This document shows, one piece after another, positions 14,178 through 22,866 of a DNA stretch of 34,449 nt. How positions within the stretch are numbered: position 1 is the stretch's first letter; each line of letters opens with the position of its first letter. Made by a program: the position numbers and the translations under genes. This stretch comes from Oscillospiraceae bacterium (GTDB lineage Bacteria; Bacillota; Clostridia; Oscillospirales; Ruminococcaceae), in NCBI GenBank assembly GCA_016295145.1, contig JAEDLR010000012.1, forward strand, positions 1-34,449, read 5' to 3'. The notes below the pieces were generated by a model, which worked only from the letters and a program-made list of their open reading frames with translations, ran no database searches and was not told the DNA's origin.

Positions 14178-14998
14178 AAAAAACAGCATTGCGTATTCTG
14201 GGGGTATGCGCTGCGGCACTGGCAGGCTATGCCCTTGTGGAAAACCATCTGCTGCTGCGCACTGCCTACAACCCACTTTCCACAGCAGAAACAGGCTTTC
14301 GTGTGCCGCGCATGGTGATGGTTTCCGATGTACACAAGCGGCAGTTCGGCAAGGGGCAGCATCGTCTGATTGCGGCAGTTGCAAAGGCAAGGCCGGAATA
14401 TATCATACTCACCGGCGATCTGATCTCACGCAATGTAACGGATTTTGCTGATACGGAAGCCCTGCTGCGGGGGCTTGCAGATATCGCACCGATGCTGATG
14501 GTATGGGGCAATCACGAGCTGGACTGTTCTGAAGCGCAACGGGATGCCCTCCGTAAGCTTTTGCAAACCTATCATGTCCGGCTGCTGGAAAACGAGATCA
14601 TACAGCTTGGCGATGTGCATTTTGCGGGTCTGACGCTGGAAAAGGCAAATTATCGCAACGGCAGTGGCTTCCGGCATCTGAAACGCTGTACCACAGAGGA
14701 AATACAGGCATTACTGGGTCCATGTCCTCAACACACGATTTTGCTTGCCCATAATCCGCTGTATGCCGAAGCCTATGCTGCATGGGGTGCCGATGTGGTG
14801 CTCAGCGGCCATGTACACGGCGGCATCGTGCGCCTGCCGCTGGTGGGCGGATTGCTTTCCCCCGAACGGAAATTTTTCCCAGCCTTTGCCAAAGGCAGAT
14901 ACAACTTGGGGAAAACCATTCTCATCGTAAGCGGCGGGTTGGGCAAGTTCCGCCTATTGAATCCTGCGGAAATTCGCTGCATTTTCCCCCTGAATTAA
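14174..14998 (+). CDS. Membrane-anchored metallophosphoesterase
   Basis: The 274-residue calcineurin-like phosphoesterase has an N-terminal hydrophobic anchor (about residues 5-23). All metal-site blocks are visible: SDVH (51-54), GDL, GNHE (112-115), HNP and GHVHGG (212-217). It belongs to the YaeI/YkuE-like group, whose members cleave phosphodiesters such as UDP-sugars or lipid headgroups at the membrane; the substrate here is unknown. The ATG overlaps the znuB stop (ATGA), so it is translated with the zinc transporter. As a di-metal enzyme with a zinc-regulated neighbour, it may be a Zur target or simply co-transcribed. A strong terminator follows. Confidence 0.88.
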   Translation: MKKTALRILGVCAAALAGYALVENHLLLRTAYNPLSTAETGFRVPRMVMVSDVHKRQFGKGQHRLIAAVAKARPEYIILTGDLISRNVTDFADTEALLRGLADIAPMLMVWGNHELDCSEAQRDALRKLLQTYHVRLLENEIIQLGDVHFAGLTLEKANYRNGSGFRHLKRCTTEEIQALLGPCPQHTILLAHNPLYAEAYAAWGADVVLSGHVHGGIVRLPLVGGLLSPERKFFPAFAKGRYNLGKTILIVSGGLGKFRLLNPAEIRCIFPLN

Positions 14999-15013
14999 CA
15001 GTTTACGACATCA

Positions 15014-15053
15014 AACGCCCTTGCTTTCAAAAAAGATTGCAAGGGCGTTGTAT
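15014..15053 (+). terminator. Rho-independent terminator of the zinc operon
   Basis: AACGCCCTTGC (15014-15024) pairs perfectly with GCAAGGGCGTT (15039-15049), followed by a T-rich tail (GTATTTT). Confidence 0.88.
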
Positions 15054-15058
15054 TTTGC

Positions 15059-15087
15059 TTGACGAATCATCAAAAACTTGCTATAAT
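15059..15087 (+). promoter_or_regulatory. Promoter of the polysaccharide operon
   Basis: TTGACG and TATAAT are 17 bases apart. A leader of about 80 bases follows. It is G/C-rich with short inverted segments (CCCGTCATACGG, GGGGAACCTGCC) and may fold, but I recognise no riboswitch class. Confidence 0.8.
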
Positions 15088-15171
15088 GAAGCTGACTTAC
15101 GGGGGTGATGTCAAAACCGCTGTGTAATACTTCCCGTCATACGGTAGGGGAACCTGCCTTGCCTGGGGGAG

Positions 15172-16584
15172 GTGTTTTTCATTCGGCGGTTGTGGTTTAC
15201 AAGGCATCGGCACCGCCCGTTCATATCCGTTGCCGCAGGAATTTTTCTGCTCTCGATGCTGATTGTGGGCTTTGGCTATGTATGGCAAGGGTATTATGCG
15301 AATACCATTGTGCAGCCGTTTTTTCGTCGGGGCAACTGGGCAGTCATCTGGAATTACGCTACACTGACTGCGATCTTATTCCGCGCCTATGACTGCCTGC
15401 ACTACGGATATCTCAAGCGCGTGCATCTGGTCTGCAACCAGTGCATTGCCATGGTCATTGTACACTGCATCACCTATATCCAGATCAGCATCATCGGCAG
15501 AAAATTTCTGCCTGCCCCGCCGCTGATTACGCTTACGGTACTGGATGCACTGCTGATTCTTCTCTGGTCGGCGATCATCCACCGCGTTTATCAGCGGCGA
15601 TACCCTCCGTTGCGGCTGGTGATCGTCTACAGTGCACGTCACGCTGCTGAACTCGCCATGAAAATGAGTGAGCGACAGGACAAGTACATGATCTGCGAAA
15701 GCGTGGATATGGCCGTAGGGCTGCAAGCAGTCCGTGAGAAACTGAAAGGCTTTGACGGCGTGATCCTATGTGAATTGCCTGCCGCAGGGCGCAACGATCT
15801 GCTGGAATATTGCTATGCACAGGGATTGCGTTGCTATATTACCCCCGATGTTTCCGACATCCTATTACGGGGTGCAGAGGAGATCCGCCTATTTGATACC
15901 CCCCTGCTGCTTTGCCGCAATGCAGGGCTTTCCACAGGGGAGAAAACCATCAAGCGCATATCGGATGTGATCATATCTGCAATGCTGATGCTGCTGACAC
16001 TCCCCCTGTGGCTGATCTGCGCCATTGCCATCCGCGCGGAGGACGGCGGCAGTATCATCTATCGGCAGCAACGGCTGACAGAGGGCGGAAAAGTATTCGA
16101 GATGCTGAAATTCCGCAGCATGGTACCCGATGCAGAAACCATGGGGCAGGCGGTCACCGCCGCAGAACAGGACACACGCATCACAAAAGTCGGCAGATGG
16201 CTCAGGCGGTTTCGCCTGGATGAGCTGCCGCAGTTGTGGAACATCCTGAAGGGCGATATGTCACTGGTTGGGCCGCGCCCGGAGCGACCGCAGCTTGCTG
16301 CGCAATATACACGCTTCTGCCCCGAATTTGCCTTTCGGCTACGGGTGAAAGCAGGGTTGACGGGTTACGCACAGGTCATCGGCACCTACGATACCGAGCC
16401 TGCCGATAAACTCAAGATGGACTTAATGTATATCGAGCAGTATTCGCTGCTGCTGGATATACGCATTTTACTGATGACGGTCAGAACCGCCATTTTGCCG
16501 CACAGAACCAATGCCGCGGCGCGCCGTGCCATACAAAGGACTGTACAAAAAGAGCGCAGACAGCGCTCTCATTTTAAGCTTTGA
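15172..16584 (+). CDS. Undecaprenyl-phosphate sugar phosphotransferase (WbaP-like)
   Basis: This 470-residue membrane enzyme should start the glycan by moving a sugar-1-phosphate from a nucleotide sugar to undecaprenyl phosphate. The N-terminal third has several membrane helices, the middle a nucleotide-binding-like fold, and the C-terminal 200 residues the bacterial sugar transferase domain: a re-entrant helix (KRISDVIISAMLMLL), then EMLKFRSMVPDAE, RFRLDELPQLWNILKGD, SLVGPRPE and GLTGYAQV. This is the polyisoprenyl-phosphate hexose-1-phosphate transferase family. The start is uncertain: GTG 15172 is almost inside the ribosome site (GGGGGAGG), while an ATT at 15181 or TTG at 15190 would be better spaced. 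A small hairpin (16551-16569) lies in the last codons. The first sugar is not predictable. Confidence 0.9.
   Translation: MFFIRRLWFTRHRHRPFISVAAGIFLLSMLIVGFGYVWQGYYANTIVQPFFRRGNWAVIWNYATLTAILFRAYDCLHYGYLKRVHLVCNQCIAMVIVHCITYIQISIIGRKFLPAPPLITLTVLDALLILLWSAIIHRVYQRRYPPLRLVIVYSARHAAELAMKMSERQDKYMICESVDMAVGLQAVREKLKGFDGVILCELPAAGRNDLLEYCYAQGLRCYITPDVSDILLRGAEEIRLFDTPLLLCRNAGLSTGEKTIKRISDVIISAMLMLLTLPLWLICAIAIRAEDGGSIIYRQQRLTEGGKVFEMLKFRSMVPDAETMGQAVTAAEQDTRITKVGRWLRRFRLDELPQLWNILKGDMSLVGPRPERPQLAAQYTRFCPEFAFRLRVKAGLTGYAQVIGTYDTEPADKLKMDLMYIEQYSLLLDIRILLMTVRTAILPHRTNAAARRAIQRTVQKERRQRSHFKL
16551..16569 (+). terminator. Small hairpin at the 3' end of the sugar-transferase gene
   Basis: AGAGCGC and GCGCTCT form a 7-bp stem over five bases, followed by CATTTTA. 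It is inside the coding region and the T-tract is poor. At most it is an attenuator or an RNA-processing site within the operon. Confidence 0.3.
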
Positions 16585-16605
16585 GGAAAAGGACGGTGCA
16601 GTCCC

Positions 16606-17697
16606 ATGGCACAACAGAAAAAACCAACCGTTACCGCTGTCATTATGGCAGGCGGCAAGGGCGAACGCTTTTGGCCCCGTAGCCGAGACCGTGCGCCCAA
16701 ACAGTTTTTATCGCTGACCGATGACGGCGAAACCATGCTGCAACAAACCGTCAGGCGGCTGGACGGTTTGTTGCGCAGTGAACACATCTATGTCGTCACC
16801 AATGCAGAGCATCTGGCACTGGCAAAACAACAGTTGCCCGATCTGCCCAAAACCAATCTATTGGCAGAGCCAATTGCGCGCAATACAGCCCCCTGTATCG
16901 CGTTGGCAGCGGCGGTCATTCGCAAACGACATGGCGATGCGGTGATGCTGGTGCTGCCTGCCGATCATATCATACGGCACCGCAGCCTTTGCAGAGATAT
17001 CCTGCGCAAGGCAATGGATGCTGCCGCAACGGGAGCGCATCTCGTGACAGTGGGCATTACGCCCACCTACCCCGAAACGGGCTATGGCTATATCGAGTTC
17101 ACGCAGGACGAATCCGCAATGCAGGGCGTATACCGTGTAGAAGCCTTCTGCGAAAAGCCCAGTGCGGAAACCGCAAAGGCATATGTGCGCTCCGGCAGAT
17201 ATTTGTGGAACAGCGGTATGTTTGCATGGCGCACTTCGGTATACTGCAATGCGCTGCGGGCACATCTGCCTGCCGTTGCCGATTTCGCAGACCGTATCAC
17301 AGCAGTATGCGATACGCCGCAATTTGATGCCGTACTGGCAGAGGAATTTCCAAAACTGCCTTCTGTTTCGGTGGATTACGGCGTACTGGAAAAATCTGGA
17401 CAGTTGTATACCATACCTGCCGGTTTCGGGTGGGACGATGTGGGTAGCTGGCCTGCCCTTGGCAGGGTGGCAAAAACGGATACCAACGGCAACTACCGCA
17501 ACGGCGATATCATGACTGTTGGAACCAAAAACTGCGTATTCTACGGCGGAAAGCGTCTGATCGCTGCCGTAGGGCTGGAAAATATCGTACTGGTGGATAC
17601 CGATGATGCAGTGCTTGCCTGCTCGGCGGAAAATGCACAGAATGTACGGAAAATCACAGAAATGCTCAGAGAACAGGGCAGAGCCGATCTGCTGTAA
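16606..17697 (+). CDS. manC: Mannose-1-phosphate guanylyltransferase
   Basis: The 363-residue enzyme makes GDP-mannose from mannose-1-phosphate and GTP. The N-terminal nucleotidyltransferase signature GGKGERFWPRSR (residues 16-27) with PKQF, and later EPIARNTAPCIALAA, LPADHII, ETGYGYIEF, FCEKPS and WNSGMFAW, are all present. It has the short form without the C-terminal phosphomannose isomerase domain of longer ManC proteins. No phosphomannomutase is in the cluster, so mannose-1-phosphate must come from elsewhere. ATG 16606 has GAGGAAAAGGACGG upstream. GDP-mannose is the substrate for the next gene, gmd. Confidence 0.95.
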   Translation: MAQQKKPTVTAVIMAGGKGERFWPRSRDRAPKQFLSLTDDGETMLQQTVRRLDGLLRSEHIYVVTNAEHLALAKQQLPDLPKTNLLAEPIARNTAPCIALAAAVIRKRHGDAVMLVLPADHIIRHRSLCRDILRKAMDAAATGAHLVTVGITPTYPETGYGYIEFTQDESAMQGVYRVEAFCEKPSAETAKAYVRSGRYLWNSGMFAWRTSVYCNALRAHLPAVADFADRITAVCDTPQFDAVLAEEFPKLPSVSVDYGVLEKSGQLYTIPAGFGWDDVGSWPALGRVAKTDTNGNYRNGDIMTVGTKNCVFYGGKRLIAAVGLENIVLVDTDDAVLACSAENAQNVRKITEMLREQGRADLL

Positions 17698-17711
17698 GGG
17701 CAACACCACAC

Positions 17712-17732
17712 CAAGCCCGCCTTGCGGGCTTG
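17712..17732 (+). terminator. Hairpin in the manC-gmd gap
   Basis: CAAGCCCGC and GCGGGCTTG form a 9-bp stem with a 3-base loop, 15 bases after the manC stop. There is no T-tract right after it. The 172-base gap (17698-17869) otherwise holds AT-rich sequence leading to the gmd ribosome site and no gene. It is the longest gap in the operon and may be a dispersed intergenic repeat. Confidence 0.45.
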
Positions 17733-17869
17733 CACGATCTGACGAACAAAAAAATGCCGGCGCATCTTTGGCACATTTTCTGTGGAATGTTGCCGCTGAT
17801 ATCGTGAAAAATCCGAACCGCATCGGGAATGAAAAAGATTGATTTTCATTATGGTAAAGGAGATTTTTC

Positions 17870-18889
17870 ATGAAAACCGCATTCATTACAGGCATTACCG
17901 GTCAGGATGGATCGTATCTTGCGGAACTGCTGCTGGAAAAAGGCTACCGTGTATTCGGTCTGTGGCGCAGAAAAAGCACCGTGGATTACGGCAACATTGC
18001 CCATCTAAAGGACAAGATCACGCTGCTGTACGGCGATATGACCGACTGTGTTTCGCTGACGCAGGCACTTACCGCCTGCAAACCCGATGAAATCTACAAT
18101 CTGGCGGCGCAGTCCTTTGTGGCTGTCAGTTGGAATACCCCCGTCAGCACCGCGGAAATCAATGCACTGGGCGTTGTCAATTTGTTAGAGGCGATGCGCG
18201 CCACCGTACCCAATGCCCGATTCTATCAGGCATCTACCTCGGAGATGTTCGGGCAGGTGCAAGCCATTCCGCAAAATGAACAGACACCCTTTTATCCCCG
18301 CAGTCCCTATGGTGTGGCAAAGCTCTATGGGCACTGGATCACCAAAAATTACCGCGAAAGCTACGGGCTATACGCCTGCGCAGGCATTCTGTTCAATCAT
18401 GAATCGGAACGACGGGGCATGGAATTTGTCACCCGAAAGATCACCCACGGGGCGGCTTGCATCGCAACAGGTTTACAGGAATCAGTGGCACTGGGGAATC
18501 TGGATGCAAAGCGCGATTGGGGTCACGCAACGGATTATGTCAAAGCCATGTGGCTGATGCTGCAGCAGCCCTCCCCGGAGGATTATGTGGTAGCAAGCGG
18601 TGAAACCCATACCGTCCGCGAATTTGCACAGCTTGCCTTTGCCGCAGCAGGCATCGATATTGCATGGCAGGGCAGCGGCTATGAAGAAAAGGGCATCAAC
18701 AAGGCAAACGGCAAGACGGTCGTTACGGTCCATCCGCAGTTTTACCGTCCGGCAGATGTCGAGCTGCTTCTTGGTGACCCCACCAAGGCAGAAAAAGCGC
18801 TGGGCTGGCATAGAGAAATCGGGTTTACGGAGCTGGTAAGCCGTATGGTGGCACATGATTTGGCACTGGTGCAGGGCAAGTTGCCATGA
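17870..18889 (+). CDS. gmd: GDP-mannose 4,6-dehydratase
   Basis: The 339-residue short-chain dehydrogenase converts GDP-D-mannose to GDP-4-keto-6-deoxy-D-mannose with bound NADP. It shows the GITGQDGSYL nucleotide-binding motif (residues 8-17), RRKST, the LAAQSFV segment, the catalytic STSEMFG and YGVAKLYGHW (Tyr-x3-Lys) and the family marker NHESERRG. The length is normal for Gmd. ATG 17870 has AAAGGAG upstream. The product would be reduced by the Rmd-like enzyme at 21132 to GDP-D-rhamnose. The stop overlaps the next glycosyltransferase start (ATGA). Confidence 0.96.
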   Translation: MKTAFITGITGQDGSYLAELLLEKGYRVFGLWRRKSTVDYGNIAHLKDKITLLYGDMTDCVSLTQALTACKPDEIYNLAAQSFVAVSWNTPVSTAEINALGVVNLLEAMRATVPNARFYQASTSEMFGQVQAIPQNEQTPFYPRSPYGVAKLYGHWITKNYRESYGLYACAGILFNHESERRGMEFVTRKITHGAACIATGLQESVALGNLDAKRDWGHATDYVKAMWLMLQQPSPEDYVVASGETHTVREFAQLAFAAAGIDIAWQGSGYEEKGINKANGKTVVTVHPQFYRPADVELLLGDPTKAEKALGWHREIGFTELVSRMVAHDLALVQGKLP

Positions 18890-19992
18890 ATTCCATGCAC
18901 ATTGCCTTTGAATCCACGGCGGCAACTCTTTCAGAACCAACAGGCATTGGCAATTATGCTGCATCGCTGATGCATTCCATGCAGCAACTGCACCCTGAGG
19001 CGCAATATGATCTGCTGCGGTTTTCTGCCAAAGATAGACTATACGCATCACTGAGGCGCACATCGCTGCAAACCGATGCGGACATTGCGCATTTTTTCAA
19101 TTATATCATTCCCCATGGAATGCAATGCAAAACCGTTGTCAGCGTACACGATATGGTAATCCGTGCGTATCCCGAAACCATGCGGCTTCGTACACGGCTG
19201 ATGCTGCAGACATTTTTACAGGATTCCATGGCAAGGGCGGACTGTATCCTCACGGACAGCCGTTTTTCCGCCAGAGAGATCGCAGCGTATTACCCGCAGC
19301 TTTCCCATAAGATCAAGGTGCTGTACTGCGGTATCGACCGCAACCGCTTTTATCCTGTCACAGATACGGGCATCATCCGCAGGGTCAAGCATCGGCACAG
19401 CATTGCAGGAAAATATATCCTGTATCTGGGCACCATCGAGCCGCGGAAAAATCTATTGCGGCTGATACAGGCATACCGGCTGCTGCTGCATGACCGATTG
19501 GATGTTCCGCGACTGGTACTGGCAGGAGGCAAGGGCTGGCATTGCGGTAACATTCTGCGTGCGGCAAAGCCGCTTTGTGACTGCGGTCAGATCGTGTTCA
19601 CCGACTATGTTCCTGCCGATGATCTTGCAGCGTTGTATTCGGGGGCGGAATGCTTTGTGTTTCCGTCGCTATACGAGGGCTTTGGTATGCCGCCGCTGGA
19701 AGCAATGGCTTGCGGTACCCCCGTAGTATGCTCCCGTGCGGCATCGCTGCCCGAGGTAGTGGGCAAGGCTGCCCTGCAATTTGATCCCTACAGCGTCAGA
19801 CAAATGGCAGATGCCATACAGCGCGTGCTGAACGATGCTGCACTGCGGCAGCGGTTGCGGGAAAAGGGCTTTGCCCGTGCGGGACGATTTACATGGCAGG
19901 CTGCTGCAATACGCCTGTATTCGATTTATGAAGATCTGCTGAAAGGAGCGCGCTGCACATGGGAGCCGCCAACCGAAAACCCCGTTTGCTGA
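18886..19992 (+). CDS. GT4 glycosyltransferase, probable mannosyl- or rhamnosyltransferase
   Basis: The 368-residue GT-B enzyme shows the linker GTIEPRKNL (from residue 182) and the donor-site block EGFGMPPLEAMACG (from residue 264), where the E-x7-E pattern is intact. These are hallmarks of GT4 retaining glycosyltransferases, including mannosyl- and rhamnosyltransferases that use GDP-sugars. The N-terminus (PTGIGNYAASLM) is the usual acceptor-domain loop. It starts within the gmd stop codon, so it is coupled to GDP-sugar synthesis. A second ATG nine bases downstream is possible. Its C-terminus overlaps the next gene by 34 bases. Confidence 0.88.
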   Translation: MNSMHIAFESTAATLSEPTGIGNYAASLMHSMQQLHPEAQYDLLRFSAKDRLYASLRRTSLQTDADIAHFFNYIIPHGMQCKTVVSVHDMVIRAYPETMRLRTRLMLQTFLQDSMARADCILTDSRFSAREIAAYYPQLSHKIKVLYCGIDRNRFYPVTDTGIIRRVKHRHSIAGKYILYLGTIEPRKNLLRLIQAYRLLLHDRLDVPRLVLAGGKGWHCGNILRAAKPLCDCGQIVFTDYVPADDLAALYSGAECFVFPSLYEGFGMPPLEAMACGTPVVCSRAASLPEVVGKAALQFDPYSVRQMADAIQRVLNDAALRQRLREKGFARAGRFTWQAAAIRLYSIYEDLLKGARCTWEPPTENPVC

Positions 19993-21128
19993 TCGTGGGC
20001 AAGGCATATGCCCCCCATATCGGCGGTGTAGAAACTGTCATGCAGCAGGTTGCCGAGGGAATGCGCAAATGGGCAAGGGTTTCGGTACTCACCTGCCGCG
20101 ATACCATGGGTGCCGCCGAAAAAGACTGCATCAACGGCGTAAAAGTGTATCGCTGCGGCAGTCTGGGCACTTTTCGTTCCTGTCCGGTTTCCATGTCATT
20201 TCTCCCGGCGTTTCGCCGCAAGGTCATGGTTGCTGATGTGGTAGAACTGCATCTGCCATTTCCCCTTGCAGACCTTGCCTGCATCCTTTCGGGATACCGC
20301 GGCAAGGTTGTGGTGGTATGGCATAGCGATATCGTGCGGCAGAGAATCCTGCGTGTGGCATATCGGCCGATAATGCACGCTTTGCTGCGCCGCGCCGATG
20401 TCATTATCACTGCAACACAGGCATATCTTGATCGCAATGCAACATTGCAGCCCTACCGCGAAAAATGTGCGGTCGTCCCCTACGGCATTGATACCAAACT
20501 GTATGACGATACACCCTACCAGCCTGTATTGCAGCGGCATTTGCGCGTGCCCCACGCCAAAAAGATCCTGTTTGTGGGGCGGCTTGTATATTATAAGGGC
20601 GCAGATGTGCTTCTGAAAGCCTTTGCGATGCTGCCCCAATCGCCTGCGTGCGAACTGTTTCTCATCGGTGAGGGAGAGGAAAAAGCCGCGCTGCAACTGC
20701 TTGCACATCGCCTTGCCATTGCGGACAGCGTGCATTTTCTCGGCAGACGCATGGAACCCGAACTGCGTGCAGCTTTCAAGGATTGCGATCTGTTTGTGCT
20801 GCCCTCCACTGCTAACAGCGAAGCCTTCGGGTTGGTGCAACTGGAAGCCATGGCGTGCGGCAAGCCTGTCATCAATACGGCGTTGCCCACGGGTGTGCCG
20901 CAGGTGAGTCTGCACGGTGAAACCGGACTGACTGTACCTGCCGGCGATGCAGAAGCATTATGCAATGCCATGGCATTGCTGCTTGGAGATGCCTCCCTGT
21001 GCAAACGGTACGGCAAGGCTGCCAAAGACCGTGTAAAGCAAGCGTTTGCGCTGCAAACGGTACTGGAAAGACGAAAATCTGTTTTACTGGACGATTTGCC
21101 CCCAAGGGCATTCGGGAAAGAGAGCTAA
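19959..21128 (+). CDS. GT4 glycosyltransferase, WbdC/WbdB-like
   Basis: The 389-residue GT-B protein begins PRLLIVGKAYAPHIGGVET, the classic GT4 acceptor-domain start with the GG loop. The donor half shows FVGRLVYYKG and SEAFGLVQLEAMACG, with the catalytic E-x7-E arrangement. It resembles mannosyltransferases that add early residues in homopolymeric mannan or rhamnan O-antigens, but linkage and donor cannot be read from sequence. ATG 19959 has GAAAGGAGCG upstream and lies inside the end of the previous gene. Confidence 0.87.
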   Translation: MGAANRKPRLLIVGKAYAPHIGGVETVMQQVAEGMRKWARVSVLTCRDTMGAAEKDCINGVKVYRCGSLGTFRSCPVSMSFLPAFRRKVMVADVVELHLPFPLADLACILSGYRGKVVVVWHSDIVRQRILRVAYRPIMHALLRRADVIITATQAYLDRNATLQPYREKCAVVPYGIDTKLYDDTPYQPVLQRHLRVPHAKKILFVGRLVYYKGADVLLKAFAMLPQSPACELFLIGEGEEKAALQLLAHRLAIADSVHFLGRRMEPELRAAFKDCDLFVLPSTANSEAFGLVQLEAMACGKPVINTALPTGVPQVSLHGETGLTVPAGDAEALCNAMALLLGDASLCKRYGKAAKDRVKQAFALQTVLERRKSVLLDDLPPRAFGKES

Positions 21129-21131
21129 GTC

Positions 21132-22106
21132 TTGCGTATTTTGATATTCGGTGCAGGCGGCTTTGTGGGAAAGTATCTGCTTACGCTGCTGGCAAAGGAA
21201 TACGAAGCAACGGTGTTTGCAACCAAACACCCCGATGAACCATCTGCACTGCCCCATGCGGCAGCGGTATATGATCTGCTGTTGCCTGATGCAAAGGCGG
21301 TTGCGGACATCATAGAAAAAACAACCCCCGATGTGATCTATCATCTGGCAGCGCAAAGCTCGGTCACTGCCGCATGGGAAAACCCCTACGATACACTGGC
21401 AGTGAATGTACAGGGTACGCTGGATATTCTGGAAGCCATGCGGCAGCAGCGTTCCAAGGCCAGGCTCATGCTCATCGGCTCTGCGGAAGAATACGGTATG
21501 CCGCGCTCCAATCTGTTTGCCATGGCAGAAGATGAACCCCTCTGTCCCGTGAATCTCTACGGTGCCACCAAACTTTGCGCAGAACAGCTTGCCATGGCAT
21601 ATCACAAGACTTACGGGCTGGATGTGGTTGCTGTCAGAGCATTTTCCCATATCGGCGCAGGGCAGCCCCCCCGTTTTGCCCTTTCTGATTTCTGCAAACA
21701 GGCAGCCGCGATGGAATGCGGCAAACAATCGCCCGTGCTGCATACAGGCAATCTGCATGGGCGCAGAGATTTCACCGATGTGCGCGATATTGTACGCGCC
21801 TATGTGACCCTTGCGGAAAAAGGAACATCAGGGCGGTGCTACAATGTCGGCAGCGGGCAGGCGGTCACACTGGCTGCCATGGTGGATCTGTTGCGTGAAG
21901 AATGCTCCGTGCCTTTTACCGTGCAGACCGATATCAACCGTGTGCGCCCTGTGGATATGCCCTTTCAGTGTGCCAATATCCACCGCCTGACTGGTGAAAC
22001 AGGCTGGCAGCCGCAAATTCCCCTGGGCGATACGATCAGAGAGATGCTCGCGTTTCATCGGGCACAGATGCAAACAGGCGGTGGCCGCGATGCAGCAGGT
22101 GCTTGA
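21132..22106 (+). CDS. rmd: GDP-4-keto-6-deoxy-D-mannose reductase (Rmd-like)
   Basis: The 324-residue NAD(P)-dependent epimerase/dehydratase-family enzyme starts MRILIFGAGGFVGKYLL, the Rossmann GxxGxxG motif. LAAQSSV, GSAEEYG and YGATKLCAEQ (Tyr-x3-Lys) follow, then TDVRDIVRAY. With Gmd this is the known two-step route to GDP-D-rhamnose, as shown in Pseudomonas and Aneurinibacillus; a GDP-fucose or GDP-talose product is the main alternative. The start is a TTG at 21132, three bases after the previous stop. The last codons overlap the Wzm start by 17 bases. Confidence 0.85.
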   Translation: MRILIFGAGGFVGKYLLTLLAKEYEATVFATKHPDEPSALPHAAAVYDLLLPDAKAVADIIEKTTPDVIYHLAAQSSVTAAWENPYDTLAVNVQGTLDILEAMRQQRSKARLMLIGSAEEYGMPRSNLFAMAEDEPLCPVNLYGATKLCAEQLAMAYHKTYGLDVVAVRAFSHIGAGQPPRFALSDFCKQAAAMECGKQSPVLHTGNLHGRRDFTDVRDIVRAYVTLAEKGTSGRCYNVGSGQAVTLAAMVDLLREECSVPFTVQTDINRVRPVDMPFQCANIHRLTGETGWQPQIPLGDTIREMLAFHRAQMQTGGGRDAAGA

Positions 22107-22866
22107 GCTTTACCGCTATCGTGAGATGATTGTCAGTCTGGTACGCAAGGACTTAAAGGGCAGATACAAGGGCAGCGTGCTGGGCTTTTTATGGACATTT
22201 CTGAATCCGCTGTTGCAGCTGCTTGTATATACCGTCGTTTTTTCGCAGATCATGCGCAGCGGCGTCAAAGACTACGCATTGCATTTATTTGTGGCACTGG
22301 TGCCGTGGATCTTCTTCTCCTCGGCATTGACCACAGGGGCAAGGCTGATCCTTGACCAGAAAAACATGATAAAAAAGATCTATTTTCCCCGGGCGGTACT
22401 GCCCGTTGCGTATACGCTCAGCAGCTTTTGCAATATGCTGTTTGCGTTTGTCATCGTGTTTGCCGTATTGCTCCTATCGGGCAGAGGCGTTTCCCTGGAA
22501 GCGTTGCTGTATCTGCCCCTTGTGATGCTGATTCAACTGTTTCTGGTACTGGGGGTGAATCTCATTACCGCATCGCTGACCGTATATTGGCGCGATCTGG
22601 AACATATGATGGGCGTACTCAGCATGGCGTTGATGTACCTGACTCCTGTGGTCTACAGCATGGATCTGATACCTGTGCAGTGGCGGAAATTCTATCTGCT
22701 CAACCCCATGGCACCGCTGGTGCTTGCCTACCGCAATATCCTCTATGACGGCATGGTGCCTGCAGCTTCGCTTCTGCTGCGCGGATCGCTTTCTGCGGCA
22801 GTGCTCTTGCCCTGCGGAGCATGGCTGTTTGAGAAGCTGCAGCGGCGTTTTGCAGAGGTGCTGTAA
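22090..22866 (+). CDS. wzm: Polysaccharide ABC exporter permease
   Basis: The 258-residue ABC-2 type permease has about six membrane helices. LVRKDLKGRYKGSVLGFLWT at the N-terminus and NPLLQLLVYTVVF are typical of Wzm/TagG permeases, which move completed lipid-linked polysaccharide across the membrane. The start ATG 22090 is chosen because the upstream frame belongs to the rmd region. It pairs with the ATPase that begins at the last base of its stop codon. Confidence 0.92.
   Translation: MQQVLELYRYREMIVSLVRKDLKGRYKGSVLGFLWTFLNPLLQLLVYTVVFSQIMRSGVKDYALHLFVALVPWIFFSSALTTGARLILDQKNMIKKIYFPRAVLPVAYTLSSFCNMLFAFVIVFAVLLLSGRGVSLEALLYLPLVMLIQLFLVLGVNLITASLTVYWRDLEHMMGVLSMALMYLTPVVYSMDLIPVQWRKFYLLNPMAPLVLAYRNILYDGMVPAASLLLRGSLSAAVLLPCGAWLFEKLQRRFAEVL

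Noticed and set aside
15101..15115. CGGGGGTGAT in the operon leader resembles the CRISPR repeat end
   Set aside because: It is a ten-base chance match without the rest of the repeat.
15090..15171. Possible riboswitch in the leader of the polysaccharide operon
   Set aside because: The short G/C-rich inverted segments do not match a class I know, and no terminator or clear sequestering stem is present.
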